NCBI GenBank assembly: GCA_964498395.1
Contig: CAZCHE010000001.1
Span: 124,001 to 188,000, forward strand
Reading direction: 5' to 3'
From: Parapedobacter sp964498395
Lineage (GTDB): Bacteria; Bacteroidota; Bacteroidia; Sphingobacteriales; Sphingobacteriaceae
Length of the DNA stretch: 64,000 nt
Each line of letters opens with the position of its first letter. Positions within the stretch are counted from its first letter, which is position 1. Below, piece by piece: positions 34,481 to 44,238 of the stretch. Below the pieces are notes generated by a model. That model saw nothing but the letters and a program-made list of their open reading frames with translations, made no database searches and was not told the origin of the DNA. Position numbers and translations under genes: made by a program.

Positions 34481-37120
34481 TTAGTACCGATAGACATGGA
34501 GTCGTCGGTCATTTTTGCTGCATATCAAGTACCTCCGTCCATCGGGATGGAGGTTGCCATAATAAAATCCGGGGTTACCCTCCGTTGGAAAACCCTCCAC
34601 TACCGTTCCATCGGTGTTGAACACATACAACAAATGGTTTCCCTCCGTGGCAATGCCGATTTGCTGTGTACCGTTGGGATTTTGGAAAAATTGAGGTCGG
34701 CCGGCGATGGGTTGCCCAAAGTCGTAATGGTATACCAATCCCCGGTCATGATAGCGGTATACCGATAGCTGCCCGTGATCCGTAAACACCAGGTCGGGTG
34801 TCGAGCCGTTCGTAATGTTTGCCACATCAAATGTGTGTGATGCCGTCCATGATGCGATTTCTTCCGCTATTGGATCCTGTCTGAATGGTGTGGTAATGAG
34901 TGTGCCGGTCGTATCCGAAGTGATGACCCATGATGCATCGGCATCATCAGAAACCGTGTGTATTCCCATGGGATTTTGAAAACCATTGCCAATTTTGGTG
35001 TCTACCATGCGAACCAAGCTGCCGTTGTAATTGAAAAAGTAGCATCTCCCCGCATCCGTGATAGCAACGACGTAATTGATATCATCGAGGTATGCCGTTT
35101 TAATATCAAACAGGATATCGCCATTGATCGATTTATTCTCCCAGCCGGGGAGCGTTTTCGCTTGGGTATCATATGCTAGTATGCGGTTTCCAGCGGGCAC
35201 AAACAAGCGTATGTCTTGGCCGTTCTCATACACCGTAGCGCCGTAAGTGGCATCGTGGGGCAATGTCAGCGAGAACCCCGGTAGCGGATCGCCATCAGTA
35301 TCGAATCGATACAACCGTTTGGCAGTGGTGAGCAAGATACTGCGATCGGCTAATTGATGGATATTGCCCAATATCGGGCCGGGTAATTGGGCATTCCAAA
35401 GCTGCTTTCCATCGGGAGACAATGCATAGAGGATATGGTTAGACGCCTGTGCGAGAATGAATCGACTCGTGTCGTTATAGTGTAAGACGGCGGGCGTGCT
35501 AATCAAGCGGCCATTTAGATTAAATGTCCATTCGGGGGTGGTTCCAGGACTGTCTTGATTGGTGTATTTTGCATAAAGGTTGGCGAAAAAACCTTCCGAG
35601 GCACCCGATAATTGAAATGACCAAGCATAAAACTGTTGGTAACCAAAGTGCCGTTCATCGGAATAGGTTGATTGATACGGCGTTTTCAATGCACTGGCAA
35701 TGGTACGGGCAGCGTTTTCTTGGTTGACAAAGACTGAGATATTGGCCTTGTTGGCTTGAAGACGATCAAAATCGATATAGCCAAGTGTAGTCGCCAAGGT
35801 TTTTTGTTCGGCATAACCCGTTTCGAAGCGTCGTAACGTACTCGTGTGGTTGGCACATACAAAAAAATCGTCAATCAACAGGAAATAAGGACGGGTAAAC
35901 GACTGCAAGGGATCGCCGAAACTATAGTAAAGCAGGTTGGAATGGTTGAGACGATACATGTTTTGGGGGTAAGCCGTGCTGATTCGTTGGATGGTATTGG
36001 CAAATGAAAGGGAATCTTTGACCTTGATGATCGCCAACTGCTCGCGGTTGGCCAATTCCAGTACGGCAAATTCATCACCCCATTGCGGTAGGAGTTCATC
36101 TTGGACGGACAGGCCAGACGATTGTTGGATGAGCCGGTGTTGTTCCCGCATCTGATTTATTGCCCCCCGTTTTTCCAGTAGGGTGGTAATGCCGCGATGC
36201 AATAAGGGATAATCAGCTATGCCGAAAGAAGCATAAATGGCTGTTTGGTTTGGGAATGTATTGCGTAGCGTGAGTTCGATAGGCTGTTGCTTGCTATAGA
36301 GCGACAAATAGTTGGTGGTATCGGTATCCAGCAGGCTATTGCCACTAAACATCAATGCGTCACTCTTAAAGTTCATATGCAGTGCGGAATACCCCGTAAG
36401 TTCCTGAAGCAGCCCAATGAAATTACCGGGTTTGCTGCCCATCAACGTAGCGGCAAATGTAAAAAGGTGGTCGTTGTTAGCATATAATGAAAGCGGAGTG
36501 TTGCCACTGCTTTCATCGATGAAGTGCGTAATCGCTTCATCAGGTAGCTTGGGAACGGTATCATCGATGGCCCGGTCGACCAGCTCTTTCGTAAAGCTGG
36601 CCAATAGGATCCCTTTTTGTTGGCTAATGAATAGGGGCGGCATGCCATCCGGCAACTGGATTTGCAATAACGATCGGTGAGCAGAATCTGGCCATTGCAA
36701 TTGATATGCTGTATCGATGGTTGTTATTTCTTCGTAAAGTGCTTCGAGTGTTAACTTCTTGGTTGATGGGATCACCATCAGGTAGTCGATGTGCGTGGCT
36801 GTGGGGTGAAAGGAGAGTAACACTTCCTGTCCATCGGTATACGGTGAAATCCGTTCATCGCGTAATAAGTTGGTGCGGAGATACAATAACCTCCGAAAGT
36901 GGTCGTTCCCAAGCATTGCCCTGAACAATTCGAATCCGGCAAAGATATCGTCCACTACCTTGTCATTCCTAAAAGACACCACGTATACCGCGTCTTCTGG
37001 AATATGTGTGAAAGGTTTCCGCTTGGATTGGTCGCCTTGGCTGAGATCGGTGAAGTAAAAAATAGAGGCAACCACCACTGCGACAAACAATACCGAAGTA
37101 ATGATAATCGTGTTCTTCAT
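34481..37120 (-). CDS. Large membrane-anchored protein with C-terminal PQQ-like propeller
   Basis: An 879-residue protein with one N-terminal membrane anchor (IIITSVLFVAVVVASIFYFT). Residues 40-520 contain HIPEDAVYVVSFRN, YTDGQEVLLSF and repeats of alpha/beta character of unknown function, possibly a DUF3352-like domain. From about 545 on, blades such as FILAQASNHILYALSPDGKQLWNAQLPG and GNHLLYVFNTDGTVVEGFP form a quinoprotein-like beta-propeller. No catalytic or cofactor site is evident. It is convergent with the ThuA fusion gene. Confidence 0.7.
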   Translation of the reverse strand: MKNTIIITSVLFVAVVVASIFYFTDLSQGDQSKRKPFTHIPEDAVYVVSFRNDKVVDDIFAGFELFRAMLGNDHFRRLLYLRTNLLRDERISPYTDGQEVLLSFHPTATHIDYLMVIPSTKKLTLEALYEEITTIDTAYQLQWPDSAHRSLLQIQLPDGMPPLFISQQKGILLASFTKELVDRAIDDTVPKLPDEAITHFIDESSGNTPLSLYANNDHLFTFAATLMGSKPGNFIGLLQELTGYSALHMNFKSDALMFSGNSLLDTDTTNYLSLYSKQQPIELTLRNTFPNQTAIYASFGIADYPLLHRGITTLLEKRGAINQMREQHRLIQQSSGLSVQDELLPQWGDEFAVLELANREQLAIIKVKDSLSFANTIQRISTAYPQNMYRLNHSNLLYYSFGDPLQSFTRPYFLLIDDFFVCANHTSTLRRFETGYAEQKTLATTLGYIDFDRLQANKANISVFVNQENAARTIASALKTPYQSTYSDERHFGYQQFYAWSFQLSGASEGFFANLYAKYTNQDSPGTTPEWTFNLNGRLISTPAVLHYNDTSRFILAQASNHILYALSPDGKQLWNAQLPGPILGNIHQLADRSILLTTAKRLYRFDTDGDPLPGFSLTLPHDATYGATVYENGQDIRLFVPAGNRILAYDTQAKTLPGWENKSINGDILFDIKTAYLDDINYVVAITDAGRCYFFNYNGSLVRMVDTKIGNGFQNPMGIHTVSDDADASWVITSDTTGTLITTPFRQDPIAEEIASWTASHTFDVANITNGSTPDLVFTDHGQLSVYRYHDRGLVYHYDFGQPIAGRPQFFQNPNGTQQIGIATEGNHLLYVFNTDGTVVEGFPTEGNPGFYYGNLHPDGRRYLICSKNDRRLHVYRY

Positions 37121-37246
37121 CCTTTACAAACCTAGCATAAAAAGTGCCGAACCCAAAATGTTCACGAACATTGTTGCATCGTATTTAATGGAACAGCCAA
37201 GCCGTATTTCGACGCCATGCCCCTTAACTTCCGGACATCCTGCCAT

Positions 37247-37278
37247 CTTGCATATCACTTCAATTTTACCTAAGTTTG
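37247..37278 (+). promoter_or_regulatory. Promoter for the DUF423 gene
   Basis: CTTG (37247-37250) and TAAGTTTG (37271-37278) are 20 bases apart, matching the phylum consensus. The start site would be near 37284, about 40 bases before the ATG. Confidence 0.65.
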
Positions 37279-37321
37279 GCAAATTAAATTGATTGGCCTT
37301 ACATATATCATTGCAATACCG

Positions 37322-37711
37322 ATGAACAAACGGATTATACTCACTGCCGCTTTCTTTGGCCTATCCGCCGTGATATTGGGTGCTTTCGGTGCCCATGGAC
37401 TGGAAGACAAAATAAGTGAAGACCATTTGGAAACATGGGAAACCGCCGTAGATTACCATTTTTACCATACCCTCGCATTGCTATTTTTGGCTACTTTTTC
37501 TAGAGCAAAGAACTCGTTTATCAAACTATCCTATGTGTCGTTTACATTGGGGATTTTGTTTTTCTCCGGTTCGCTGTATCTATTGAGTACCTATACGCTT
37601 ACTAACTTTGGAAAACCTGCTGTCCTAGGGCCGATCACGCCTGTCGGGGGACTTTGTTTTATTCTGGGTTGGTTGGGGCTATTTATAGCTGCTGTCAAGA
37701 ACAAAGGCTAG
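37322..37711 (+). CDS. DUF423 family small membrane protein (YgdD-like)
   Basis: A 129-residue protein with four hydrophobic helices. The family signature FFGLSAVILGAFGAHGLE at the start, YHFYHTLALLFLA and GSLYLLS with GPITPVGGLCFILGW are clear. Function is unknown across the family. The ATG at 37322 gives the normal family length; the open frame reaches upstream to 37289. The priA gene follows after 73 bases. Confidence 0.88.
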   Translation: MNKRIILTAAFFGLSAVILGAFGAHGLEDKISEDHLETWETAVDYHFYHTLALLFLATFSRAKNSFIKLSYVSFTLGILFFSGSLYLLSTYTLTNFGKPAVLGPITPVGGLCFILGWLGLFIAAVKNKG

Positions 37712-37784
37712 ATCTTGTCTACCACGTCTTCGAGCCGGTTTGCGGTGCAGTCGTTGGTCGGTATACCGTGTTTTGATTTTCACT

Positions 37785-40268
37785 ATGCTTGAATTTACCG
37801 AAGGTAATGGTCATGAACGCACGACGTTGTTTGTGGAGGTAGTGCTTCCATTGGCCATTTCCAAAACATACACCTATCGTGTTCCGAATGCGCTATGCGC
37901 AAGCGTTGCTGTCGGTAAACGTGTTGTTGTGCAATTCGGCAAAAACAAAGTTTATTCGGCGATCGTCTACCGGATTACGGAGCAACCCCCAACCTTATAC
38001 GAAGCCAAATATATCCTCGATGTATTGGACGAATCACGTATCGTGGCGGATACCCAATTGCGTTTATGGGATTGGATTGCTGATTATTACCTATGTACAT
38101 TGGGAGAAGTGATGCAGGCCGCGTTGCCTGCCGCCCTGAAGCTGGCAAGTGAAACGCGGATTATCGCTGCCGGTAATCGTGAGGCGGATTGTGGCGAACT
38201 GAATGACAAGGAATACCTGATCATGGATGCCTTGGATATTTCACCCGAGTTGAAGGTAAGCGATATCGTGAAGCTGCTTGGGCAGAAGACCGTATTCCCC
38301 ATTTTGAAAAGGCTTTTCGAGAAAGGGCTAATCCTGATTTCCGAAGAAATTTCACCAAAGTATAAAGCCAAGAAGAAGGTATTTGTCCGGCTGCATAAAG
38401 ATTTTGCAGATGATGTCGGTAAGAAGCTTTTGTTGGATTCCTTAGGCAAAGCACCTAAGCAACAAGACGCCGTATTGGCATACCTCCAGTTGAGTCGCTC
38501 GAATCCCGAAGTGGCCAAATCAGCGATTGTGGAAACAAGTGGTAGTAGTGCCGCAACGATAGCAACCTTGGTCGACAAGGGGATTTTTGTATTGGAAGAA
38601 CGGGCGGTGAGCCGATTGGATGGTGATGACATCGAAATCACCGAAGAATTTACTTTTAACGCTGCCCAGTCCACGGCATTTGCCGAAATCAAGGAAAGTT
38701 TCACGCAAAAAGATGTGGTGTTGCTGCACGGCGTCACGGCTTCCGGCAAAACCCAATTGTATATACGGCTTATTGAGGAGGCAGTGGCCAAAGGAGGGAA
38801 TGTATTGTACCTATTGCCCGAAATAGCACTTACCGCCCAAATCACCGAGCGGTTACGCCTTCATTTTGGCAACAAGTTAGGGGTCTATCATTCGCGGTTC
38901 AATGATAACGAGCGGGCCGAGGTGTGGCATAAGGTGTTGAATAACGAATACCAGGTGGTGGTCGGTGCGCGGTCAGCCGTGTTCCTGCCATTCTGGGAGC
39001 TAGGGCTTATCATCATCGATGAAGAGCACGAGACGTCCTACAAGCAATTTGACCCGGCCCCACGCTACCATGCGCGCGATACGGCGATCTACCTTGGCCA
39101 TATCCATCGAGCCAAGGTGTTGTTGGGGTCAGCAACCCCGGCCGTGGAGAGTTACTACAATGCGCGTTCGGGCAAATATGGATTGGTGGAACTGAAGCAA
39201 CGCTATGGCGATGCCGGACTTCCCGAGATTACCACGGTCAGTATCAGCGAGGAGAGCCGGAAGGACAATATGTTCTCCTATTTCAGCGGCACGCTCTTGC
39301 AGGAAATGGAAAAAGCGATTGCCCAGCAGCAACAGGTTATCCTCTTTCAGAATAGGAGGGGGCATACCCCGTTGCTGCAATGTAAAACCTGTGGGTACAT
39401 CGCCAAATGTATCCATTGCGATGTGAGCCTGACTTATCACAAGAGCAGTGGCAAATTGCACTGCCATTACTGCGGATTTATGGAAGATCCGATACAGGTA
39501 TGCCCCGCATGTGGTTCTACCCACATCGAGAGCAAGGGATTCGGTACCGAGCGGATTGAAGAGGAACTGGAATTGCTGCTCCCGAATGCTCGGGTAGGTC
39601 GCCTTGATTTGGATTCGACCCGGGGGAAATACGGCTTTGACCGTGTGCTTCAGGCGTTTGATGAACATCGGTATGACATTTTGGTGGGTACCCAGATGAT
39701 TGCCAAGGGGCTTGACTTCGGTAAAGTAAGTGTAATCGGCATTATTAATGCCGATGGGCTGATCAACTACCCCGATTTCAGGGCGTATGAACGGGCATTT
39801 TCGCTACTGGCCCAAGTAAGTGGACGTGCTGGGAGACGAAATAATAGTGGCAAAGTGATCATCCAATCATATACCCCCAATCATCGCATTATCCAACAGG
39901 TGATGAACCACGATTACGAGGGGATGTTTTTGGCGGAAATCACGGAGCGGAAAAACTACTCTTATCCTCCCTTTTGCCGCCTGTTTAGAATCGATGTGAA
40001 ACATAAAGAGCCGCAAGGTGCCCATGATGCTGCGCAGCGATTGGCTGCATCATTACGCGAAGGGTTAGCGCATCGGGTGATCGGCCCTGAAGCGCCACTG
40101 GTGGGGCGCATACGCAATTATTACATCTATAGTATCCTATTGAAGATAGAACGCGTTGGCACTAGTATGGCTAAAGTAAAGGAATTGATAAAGGCCACCC
40201 TCCTGAACTTTGAAGCTAACAAGGCCAACAAAGGCGTGCGTGTACAGGTGGACGTAGATCCTTATTGA
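37785..40268 (+). CDS. priA: Primosomal protein N' (replication restart helicase)
   Basis: An 827-residue PriA. The N-terminal 3'-end DNA-binding domain (VEVVLPLAISKTYTYRVP) is followed by a winged helix and the helicase core with Walker A GVTASGKT near residue 315 and Walker B IIDEEHE near 410. Zinc-binding cysteines occur in CKTCGYIAKCIHCDVSL and CHYCGFMEDPIQVCPACGS (about 531-580). The second helicase lobe includes VGTQMIAKGLDFGKVSVIGI and QVSGRAGRR. It reloads the replisome at stalled forks. The ATG at 37785 begins at the conserved domain. Its end overlaps the convergent gene by 7 bases. Confidence 0.96.
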   Translation: MLEFTEGNGHERTTLFVEVVLPLAISKTYTYRVPNALCASVAVGKRVVVQFGKNKVYSAIVYRITEQPPTLYEAKYILDVLDESRIVADTQLRLWDWIADYYLCTLGEVMQAALPAALKLASETRIIAAGNREADCGELNDKEYLIMDALDISPELKVSDIVKLLGQKTVFPILKRLFEKGLILISEEISPKYKAKKKVFVRLHKDFADDVGKKLLLDSLGKAPKQQDAVLAYLQLSRSNPEVAKSAIVETSGSSAATIATLVDKGIFVLEERAVSRLDGDDIEITEEFTFNAAQSTAFAEIKESFTQKDVVLLHGVTASGKTQLYIRLIEEAVAKGGNVLYLLPEIALTAQITERLRLHFGNKLGVYHSRFNDNERAEVWHKVLNNEYQVVVGARSAVFLPFWELGLIIIDEEHETSYKQFDPAPRYHARDTAIYLGHIHRAKVLLGSATPAVESYYNARSGKYGLVELKQRYGDAGLPEITTVSISEESRKDNMFSYFSGTLLQEMEKAIAQQQQVILFQNRRGHTPLLQCKTCGYIAKCIHCDVSLTYHKSSGKLHCHYCGFMEDPIQVCPACGSTHIESKGFGTERIEEELELLLPNARVGRLDLDSTRGKYGFDRVLQAFDEHRYDILVGTQMIAKGLDFGKVSVIGIINADGLINYPDFRAYERAFSLLAQVSGRAGRRNNSGKVIIQSYTPNHRIIQQVMNHDYEGMFLAEITERKNYSYPPFCRLFRIDVKHKEPQGAHDAAQRLAASLREGLAHRVIGPEAPLVGRIRNYYIYSILLKIERVGTSMAKVKELIKATLLNFEANKANKGVRVQVDVDPY

Positions 40269-41035
40269 TTGATCAGCCCAAAACTATACTGGAGGGTGAT
40301 AGCAGCAACCGGCGCAAAGAAATACTCCCAACGATAGCGTTTGGTTTGGTTTGGAATAGTTTCATATTCAACCTTATCGGTGTAGTTCCCCTCCGAATCC
40401 TTCAATCTAGCATATTGGTTTGATTTCTGATAAGTATAGGCCATCGTAAAGTTGGCCTCTACACCCACGGCCAAGCGAGGAACTACGTAAATCTTGAACC
40501 CAACTAGGGGCGATACCAATAGCGCGTTTTTACTGTCTTCGGCTTTCACCGTAGGATTTGCAATTGGTCCAACAATACCATTGAATCGTTGTATCATGAA
40601 GCCGATATCGGTACCAAAGTAAGGTTGGAACCGGGAATAGTTGACTGTTTTCTCGACACCTATTTTAACCGTAGTATTTTTTAGCCCACCATTGGCAGTG
40701 GCGCATCCGTCGCATTCGTTGTCAAACGAGATGTCTTTGTCGAAATATGCTGCCTGTAGGCGATACCCAATTTGGTTGTCATTAACCTTAAACAGAATGC
40801 CATTGAGGTATGACGTCTGAAAGGGCTGGCCAGATGGCTGGTTGAGTATGGAGGGAAATTGCTCATACGCATATGCTCTGACCGCAACAGTATACCAATA
40901 ATCTGTATTAAAATTGTATTTTCGCTTTTTGGGCAAAATGGGGTCGGGATAGGCTACGGTATCAATCTTCGTCACCTGTGCTAAGGCAAAATCAGCACCG
41001 ATACACAACATCACAAACAAAACGATATGCTTCAT
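40262..41035 (-). CDS. Outer-membrane beta-barrel protein, function unknown
   Basis: A 257-residue protein with a signal peptide (MKHIVLFVMLCIGADFALAQ) and alternating hydrophobic strands ending in a C-terminal aromatic-rich strand (WEYFFAPVAAITLQYSFGLIN). These features fit a small outer-membrane barrel of the porin-family/OmpW-like size. The cysteine pair CDGC near residue 100 is unusual. The open frame extends upstream to 41221, overlapping pcm; the internal ATG with the signal peptide is the better start. Confidence 0.7.
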   Translation of the reverse strand: MKHIVLFVMLCIGADFALAQVTKIDTVAYPDPILPKKRKYNFNTDYWYTVAVRAYAYEQFPSILNQPSGQPFQTSYLNGILFKVNDNQIGYRLQAAYFDKDISFDNECDGCATANGGLKNTTVKIGVEKTVNYSRFQPYFGTDIGFMIQRFNGIVGPIANPTVKAEDSKNALLVSPLVGFKIYVVPRLAVGVEANFTMAYTYQKSNQYARLKDSEGNYTDKVEYETIPNQTKRYRWEYFFAPVAAITLQYSFGLINQ

Positions 41036-41155
41036 CAAGTATAAATATATGTGTTTATACAGTGCGAAAATAGCAAATAAAATAATATATCGAATGTATG
41101 ATTGGAAATATGATATGGTGTTCGACACGATTATCGAATCGTCCACCAAAAATGT

Positions 41156-41163
41156 TATTTTTG
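41156..41163 (+). promoter_or_regulatory. -7 box (TATTTTTG) of pcm
   Basis: TATTTTTG ends seven bases before the pcm ATG at 41171, leaving at most a very short 5' leader. Confidence 0.5.
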
Positions 41164-41170
41164 GAGCATA

Positions 41171-41827
41171 ATGGCGTATAAGTTTGTTGACAACTACCGG
41201 GAGCGGGGCGCACGCAAGCAACTGGTGGAATTATTGAAGCGGCGAGGAATCGCAGATAAGCGGGTATTGGAGGCGATTGGCAAAGTGCCCCGACATTTTT
41301 TTTTCGATGAAACTTTTTGGAGCCAGGCCTATAAAGACATTGCTTTTCCCATAGGGGATGGGCAAACCATTTCTCAACCGTATACGGTAGCCTATCAAAC
41401 CGAGTTATTGCACATCAAGCCGGGCGACAAGGTGCTGGAAATCGGCACCGGATCGGGGTATCAGACCTGCATTTTGTTGGAATTGGGTGCAGAGGTTTAT
41501 ACGATCGAGCGGCAGCGGAACCTATATAATCGGACCATTCAGGTATTGCCCTATATGGGGTATAAGCCAAACTTCTTTCTTGGTGACGGTTCTAAAGGTA
41601 TCCCCGAACATGCGCCGTACGATAAGATTTTGGTGACCGCTGGAGCCCCCTTTGTGCCGGAAATTATGTTGAAACAACTTCGAATTGGAGGGGTATTGGT
41701 TATTCCTGTTGGTGATGAAAAGGAACAGAAGATGTTGACCATTATCCGGGTAGGGGAGCAGGAGTACGAACGGATTGAACTGGATACATTCCGTTTTGTA
41801 CCATTGGTAGGAGATCAAGCGTGGTGA
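41171..41827 (+). CDS. pcm: Protein-L-isoaspartate O-methyltransferase
   Basis: A 218-residue repair methyltransferase that methylates L-isoaspartyl residues in aged proteins. It shows VPRHFF, DGQTISQPYTVAYQTELL, the SAM motif VLEIGTGSGYQTCIL, VYTIERQ, and YDKILVTAGAP, all typical of Pcm. Length is normal. The convergent or divergent neighbours are unrelated. Confidence 0.95.
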   Translation: MAYKFVDNYRERGARKQLVELLKRRGIADKRVLEAIGKVPRHFFFDETFWSQAYKDIAFPIGDGQTISQPYTVAYQTELLHIKPGDKVLEIGTGSGYQTCILLELGAEVYTIERQRNLYNRTIQVLPYMGYKPNFFLGDGSKGIPEHAPYDKILVTAGAPFVPEIMLKQLRIGGVLVIPVGDEKEQKMLTIIRVGEQEYERIELDTFRFVPLVGDQAW

Positions 41828-41833
41828 TTTTTT

Positions 41834-41890
41834 GATTGGTTAAGTGAGTAGATTGGTTAAGTCCGAAAGTTGGGAGGTCGGAAAGTCCGA
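41834..41890. repeat. Short intergenic repeats (GATTGGTTAAGT x2, GTCCGAAAG-type)
   Basis: GATTGGTTAAGT occurs at 41834-41845 and 41851-41862. Degenerate copies of GTCCGAAAGT/GTCGGAAAGTCCGA follow at 41861-41890. A related GGGAAGTCCGAA repeat occurs at 55444-55491. They lie between pcm and the MutS-like gene and encode nothing. Confidence 0.6.
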
Positions 41891-41929
41891 TATTGGATAT
41901 CGCCTGATACGCAATTTTAAAACGAGCTA

Positions 41930-43744
41930 ATGAGTAATAATATCATTGATCTTTATCGTAAAAATGTGTCGGATTCCGAACAAGGTCTTGCTGCCCTTCG
42001 GAAGTCCATCAATGGCAACGCGCTGTTGCGCTTGGCAACGATCGTGTGCGGAGGTGCGGCGCTGTTCATGGCTGTGCAGTCAGAAAATATCTGGTTGGTC
42101 ATGTTGCTTTTCTTTGCGGTAGTGGTTGTTTTCATGGGATTGGTGTGGCGACAGAGCAGGTTGGAAGCCAAACGTATGGCGTTGGCTGATTTCTTGGCGG
42201 TCAACCAAAATGAACTGGATATGCTTGATGGGAAGCCAAACCGCTATGCAGACGGGGAACCCTTTAAAGATAGCCGCCATCCATATACGGATGACTTAGA
42301 CATATTTGGCGCATCCTCATTATTCGCATTGGTCAACCGGGGTGCCACACTCCAGGCCAATCGCTTATTGGCCGACTGGTTTTCTGCACCTGCTGATGCA
42401 GCTACGATCATCAAACGGCAAGAGGTGGTCAAGGAATTAGGTATGGATGTTGATTGGTGTCAACAATTCCAAACCAAACTGTTGTTTAACCTGAATCGAC
42501 CGGAGAATTTTAAGCAGCAATTTGCAGCATTCCTGGCTAACGAGAACACCTTTTTTGGCAATCAATTCATGCGGTTTTATGTCAAGTTGGTGCCCTGGAT
42601 AATGGGGGTACTCATTGGACTGGCTTTTTTTGTGCCGATAGGGGTAAACATCGTTATATTGCTCGCGGTAGTGCATCTGCTCGTATCAATTGGTTATGGT
42701 GCGAAAGTAAACCGCGTGGCGGGCCAAGTTGACAAAGCAGGGCGTGTGTTAGGGGCATTTGCGGCGTCATTCGCCTTGGTTGAAAACCGGGAATGGCGGA
42801 GCCAGCGGGGAGGCGAATTGTACAATACGTTGTGTGTGGGAAAGGATAACCGGCTGGTTTCGGTTGCTTTTCGTGAGTTGGGCACCTTGATCGACCGACT
42901 GGATTATCGATTGAATATGTTGGTCGGCTCACTACTCAACATGTTCCTGCTGTGGGATTTCAGGCAAGTGATTGCCATTCTGGATTGGCGCAAATCGAAT
43001 GGTCGGGATATTCTCCAAGCATTTGATGTGGCTGCCGAGCTTGAAGCACTGGTCGGCTTCGCCACGCTGCATCGTAACTATCCCCAATGGGGATTTCCAT
43101 CGATAGTTGCTGCCGATAAACCTTACGTCGCTGCCGTTGCCCTTGCTCACCCATTGATCTCCCGCTCGGTGTCCGTAGCCAATGACTATGCGATGGATGG
43201 CCATCGGGTCGCCCTGATCACGGGCTCGAATATGGCGGGTAAAAGCACCTTTTTACGTACAATTGGAAGTAACGCTGTGTTGGCTTTTTGCGGGGCGCCG
43301 GTTTGTGCGGAAAACATGAGACTATCGGTGTTTAAATTGGTTACCTATATGCGTATCAAGGATTCGCTGAATGAAAGTACATCGACATTCAAAGCAGAGC
43401 TCGACCGGATAAACATGATCCTGCAAACGGTAAGGAACCAACCTGATACGTTTTTCCTGATCGATGAGATGCTGCGGGGAACAAACTCCATGGACAAATA
43501 CCTCGGATCCAAAGCCATCATCAAGCAATTGATCGACGATGGTGGCGCCGGTATGGTGGCCACCCATGATTTGCAATTGGCCAAACTGGCTGAAGCCTAT
43601 CCGAATATACTGGCGAATTATCATTTCGATATCCAGGTGCGCGAAGGCGAAATGCTGTTTGATTACAAACTAAAATCTGGTGAATGTACCATTTTCAATG
43701 CTTCTATGTTACTTAAAGGGATAGGCATTGACATTAACCACTGA
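41930..43744 (+). CDS. Membrane-associated MutS-like ATPase
   Basis: A 604-residue MutS-family protein that lacks the mismatch-recognition domain. It has two pairs of hydrophobic helices, about residues 33-72 and 217-262. The C-terminal MutS core and ATPase domain contains Walker A ITGSNMAGKSTFLRTIG near 430, MRIKDSLNESTSTFKAEL, Walker B TFFLIDEMLRGTNS near 508 and MVATHDLQLA near 541. Such MutS-V proteins occur in Bacteroidota but their role is unknown; classical mismatch repair is unlikely because of the membrane helices. Confidence 0.85.
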   Translation: MSNNIIDLYRKNVSDSEQGLAALRKSINGNALLRLATIVCGGAALFMAVQSENIWLVMLLFFAVVVVFMGLVWRQSRLEAKRMALADFLAVNQNELDMLDGKPNRYADGEPFKDSRHPYTDDLDIFGASSLFALVNRGATLQANRLLADWFSAPADAATIIKRQEVVKELGMDVDWCQQFQTKLLFNLNRPENFKQQFAAFLANENTFFGNQFMRFYVKLVPWIMGVLIGLAFFVPIGVNIVILLAVVHLLVSIGYGAKVNRVAGQVDKAGRVLGAFAASFALVENREWRSQRGGELYNTLCVGKDNRLVSVAFRELGTLIDRLDYRLNMLVGSLLNMFLLWDFRQVIAILDWRKSNGRDILQAFDVAAELEALVGFATLHRNYPQWGFPSIVAADKPYVAAVALAHPLISRSVSVANDYAMDGHRVALITGSNMAGKSTFLRTIGSNAVLAFCGAPVCAENMRLSVFKLVTYMRIKDSLNESTSTFKAELDRINMILQTVRNQPDTFFLIDEMLRGTNSMDKYLGSKAIIKQLIDDGGAGMVATHDLQLAKLAEAYPNILANYHFDIQVREGEMLFDYKLKSGECTIFNASMLLKGIGIDINH

Positions 43745-43807
43745 TCGATTAATGCTACTTCGTTTGTTGGTATCGAAGTATCGTATCAAGTGGTTGGGTT
43801 TTTTGTT

Positions 43808-43815
43808 TATTTTTG
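43808..43815 (+). promoter_or_regulatory. -7 box (TATTTTTG) of the thioesterase gene
   Basis: TATTTTTG lies 16 bases before the ATG at 43832 and matches the -7 consensus. The -33 element is not clear. Confidence 0.45.
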
Positions 43816-43831
43816 CGGGTAAAAAAGTCCG

Positions 43832-44233
43832 ATGACACAAACCATAACAAATTCCCTGGAAGAACGTATCAAACACGCAGAAACCCATATTTTCAAAGCG
43901 GTCTTCCCCAATACAACCAATCACTACGATACGTTATATGGTGGCACAGCCATGGCGCTGATGGATGAAGTGGCCTTTATTGCCGGTACTCGTTTCTGCC
44001 GCAAACGGTTAGTTACGGTTTCTTCAGATCGGATAGATTTTACCAAACCGATTCCTGCCGGAACCATTGTGGAGTTGGTGGGTAAGGTGGTGCACGTCGG
44101 GCGAACCAGCTTGAAGGTGCATGTTGAGATCTATGTGGAACAGATGTACCATATAGAGCGGGAACTGGCCATTACAGGTACGTTTACCTTTGTAGCCATC
44201 GATGAGAATAAGCAGCCGGTGCCCGTTTTGTAG
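43832..44233 (+). CDS. Acyl-CoA thioesterase, hotdog fold (YciA/BACH-like)
   Basis: A 133-residue hotdog thioesterase. The signature HYDTLYGGTAMALMDEVAFIAGTRFCR includes the catalytic Asp/Glu region, followed by VTVSSDRIDFTKPIPAGTIVELVGKV and GRTSLKVHVEIYVE. It would hydrolyse acyl-CoA esters in the cytoplasm; chain length is unknown. It is convergent with the DUF779 gene, five bases apart. Confidence 0.9.
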   Translation: MTQTITNSLEERIKHAETHIFKAVFPNTTNHYDTLYGGTAMALMDEVAFIAGTRFCRKRLVTVSSDRIDFTKPIPAGTIVELVGKVVHVGRTSLKVHVEIYVEQMYHIERELAITGTFTFVAIDENKQPVPVL

Positions 44234-44238
44234 TCGCA

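Noticed and set aside
40262..41221. Full-length use of the frame up to 41221 for the outer-membrane protein
   Set aside because: The upstream part overlaps pcm and its promoter and lacks a signal; the ATG at 41035 starts a clear signal peptide.
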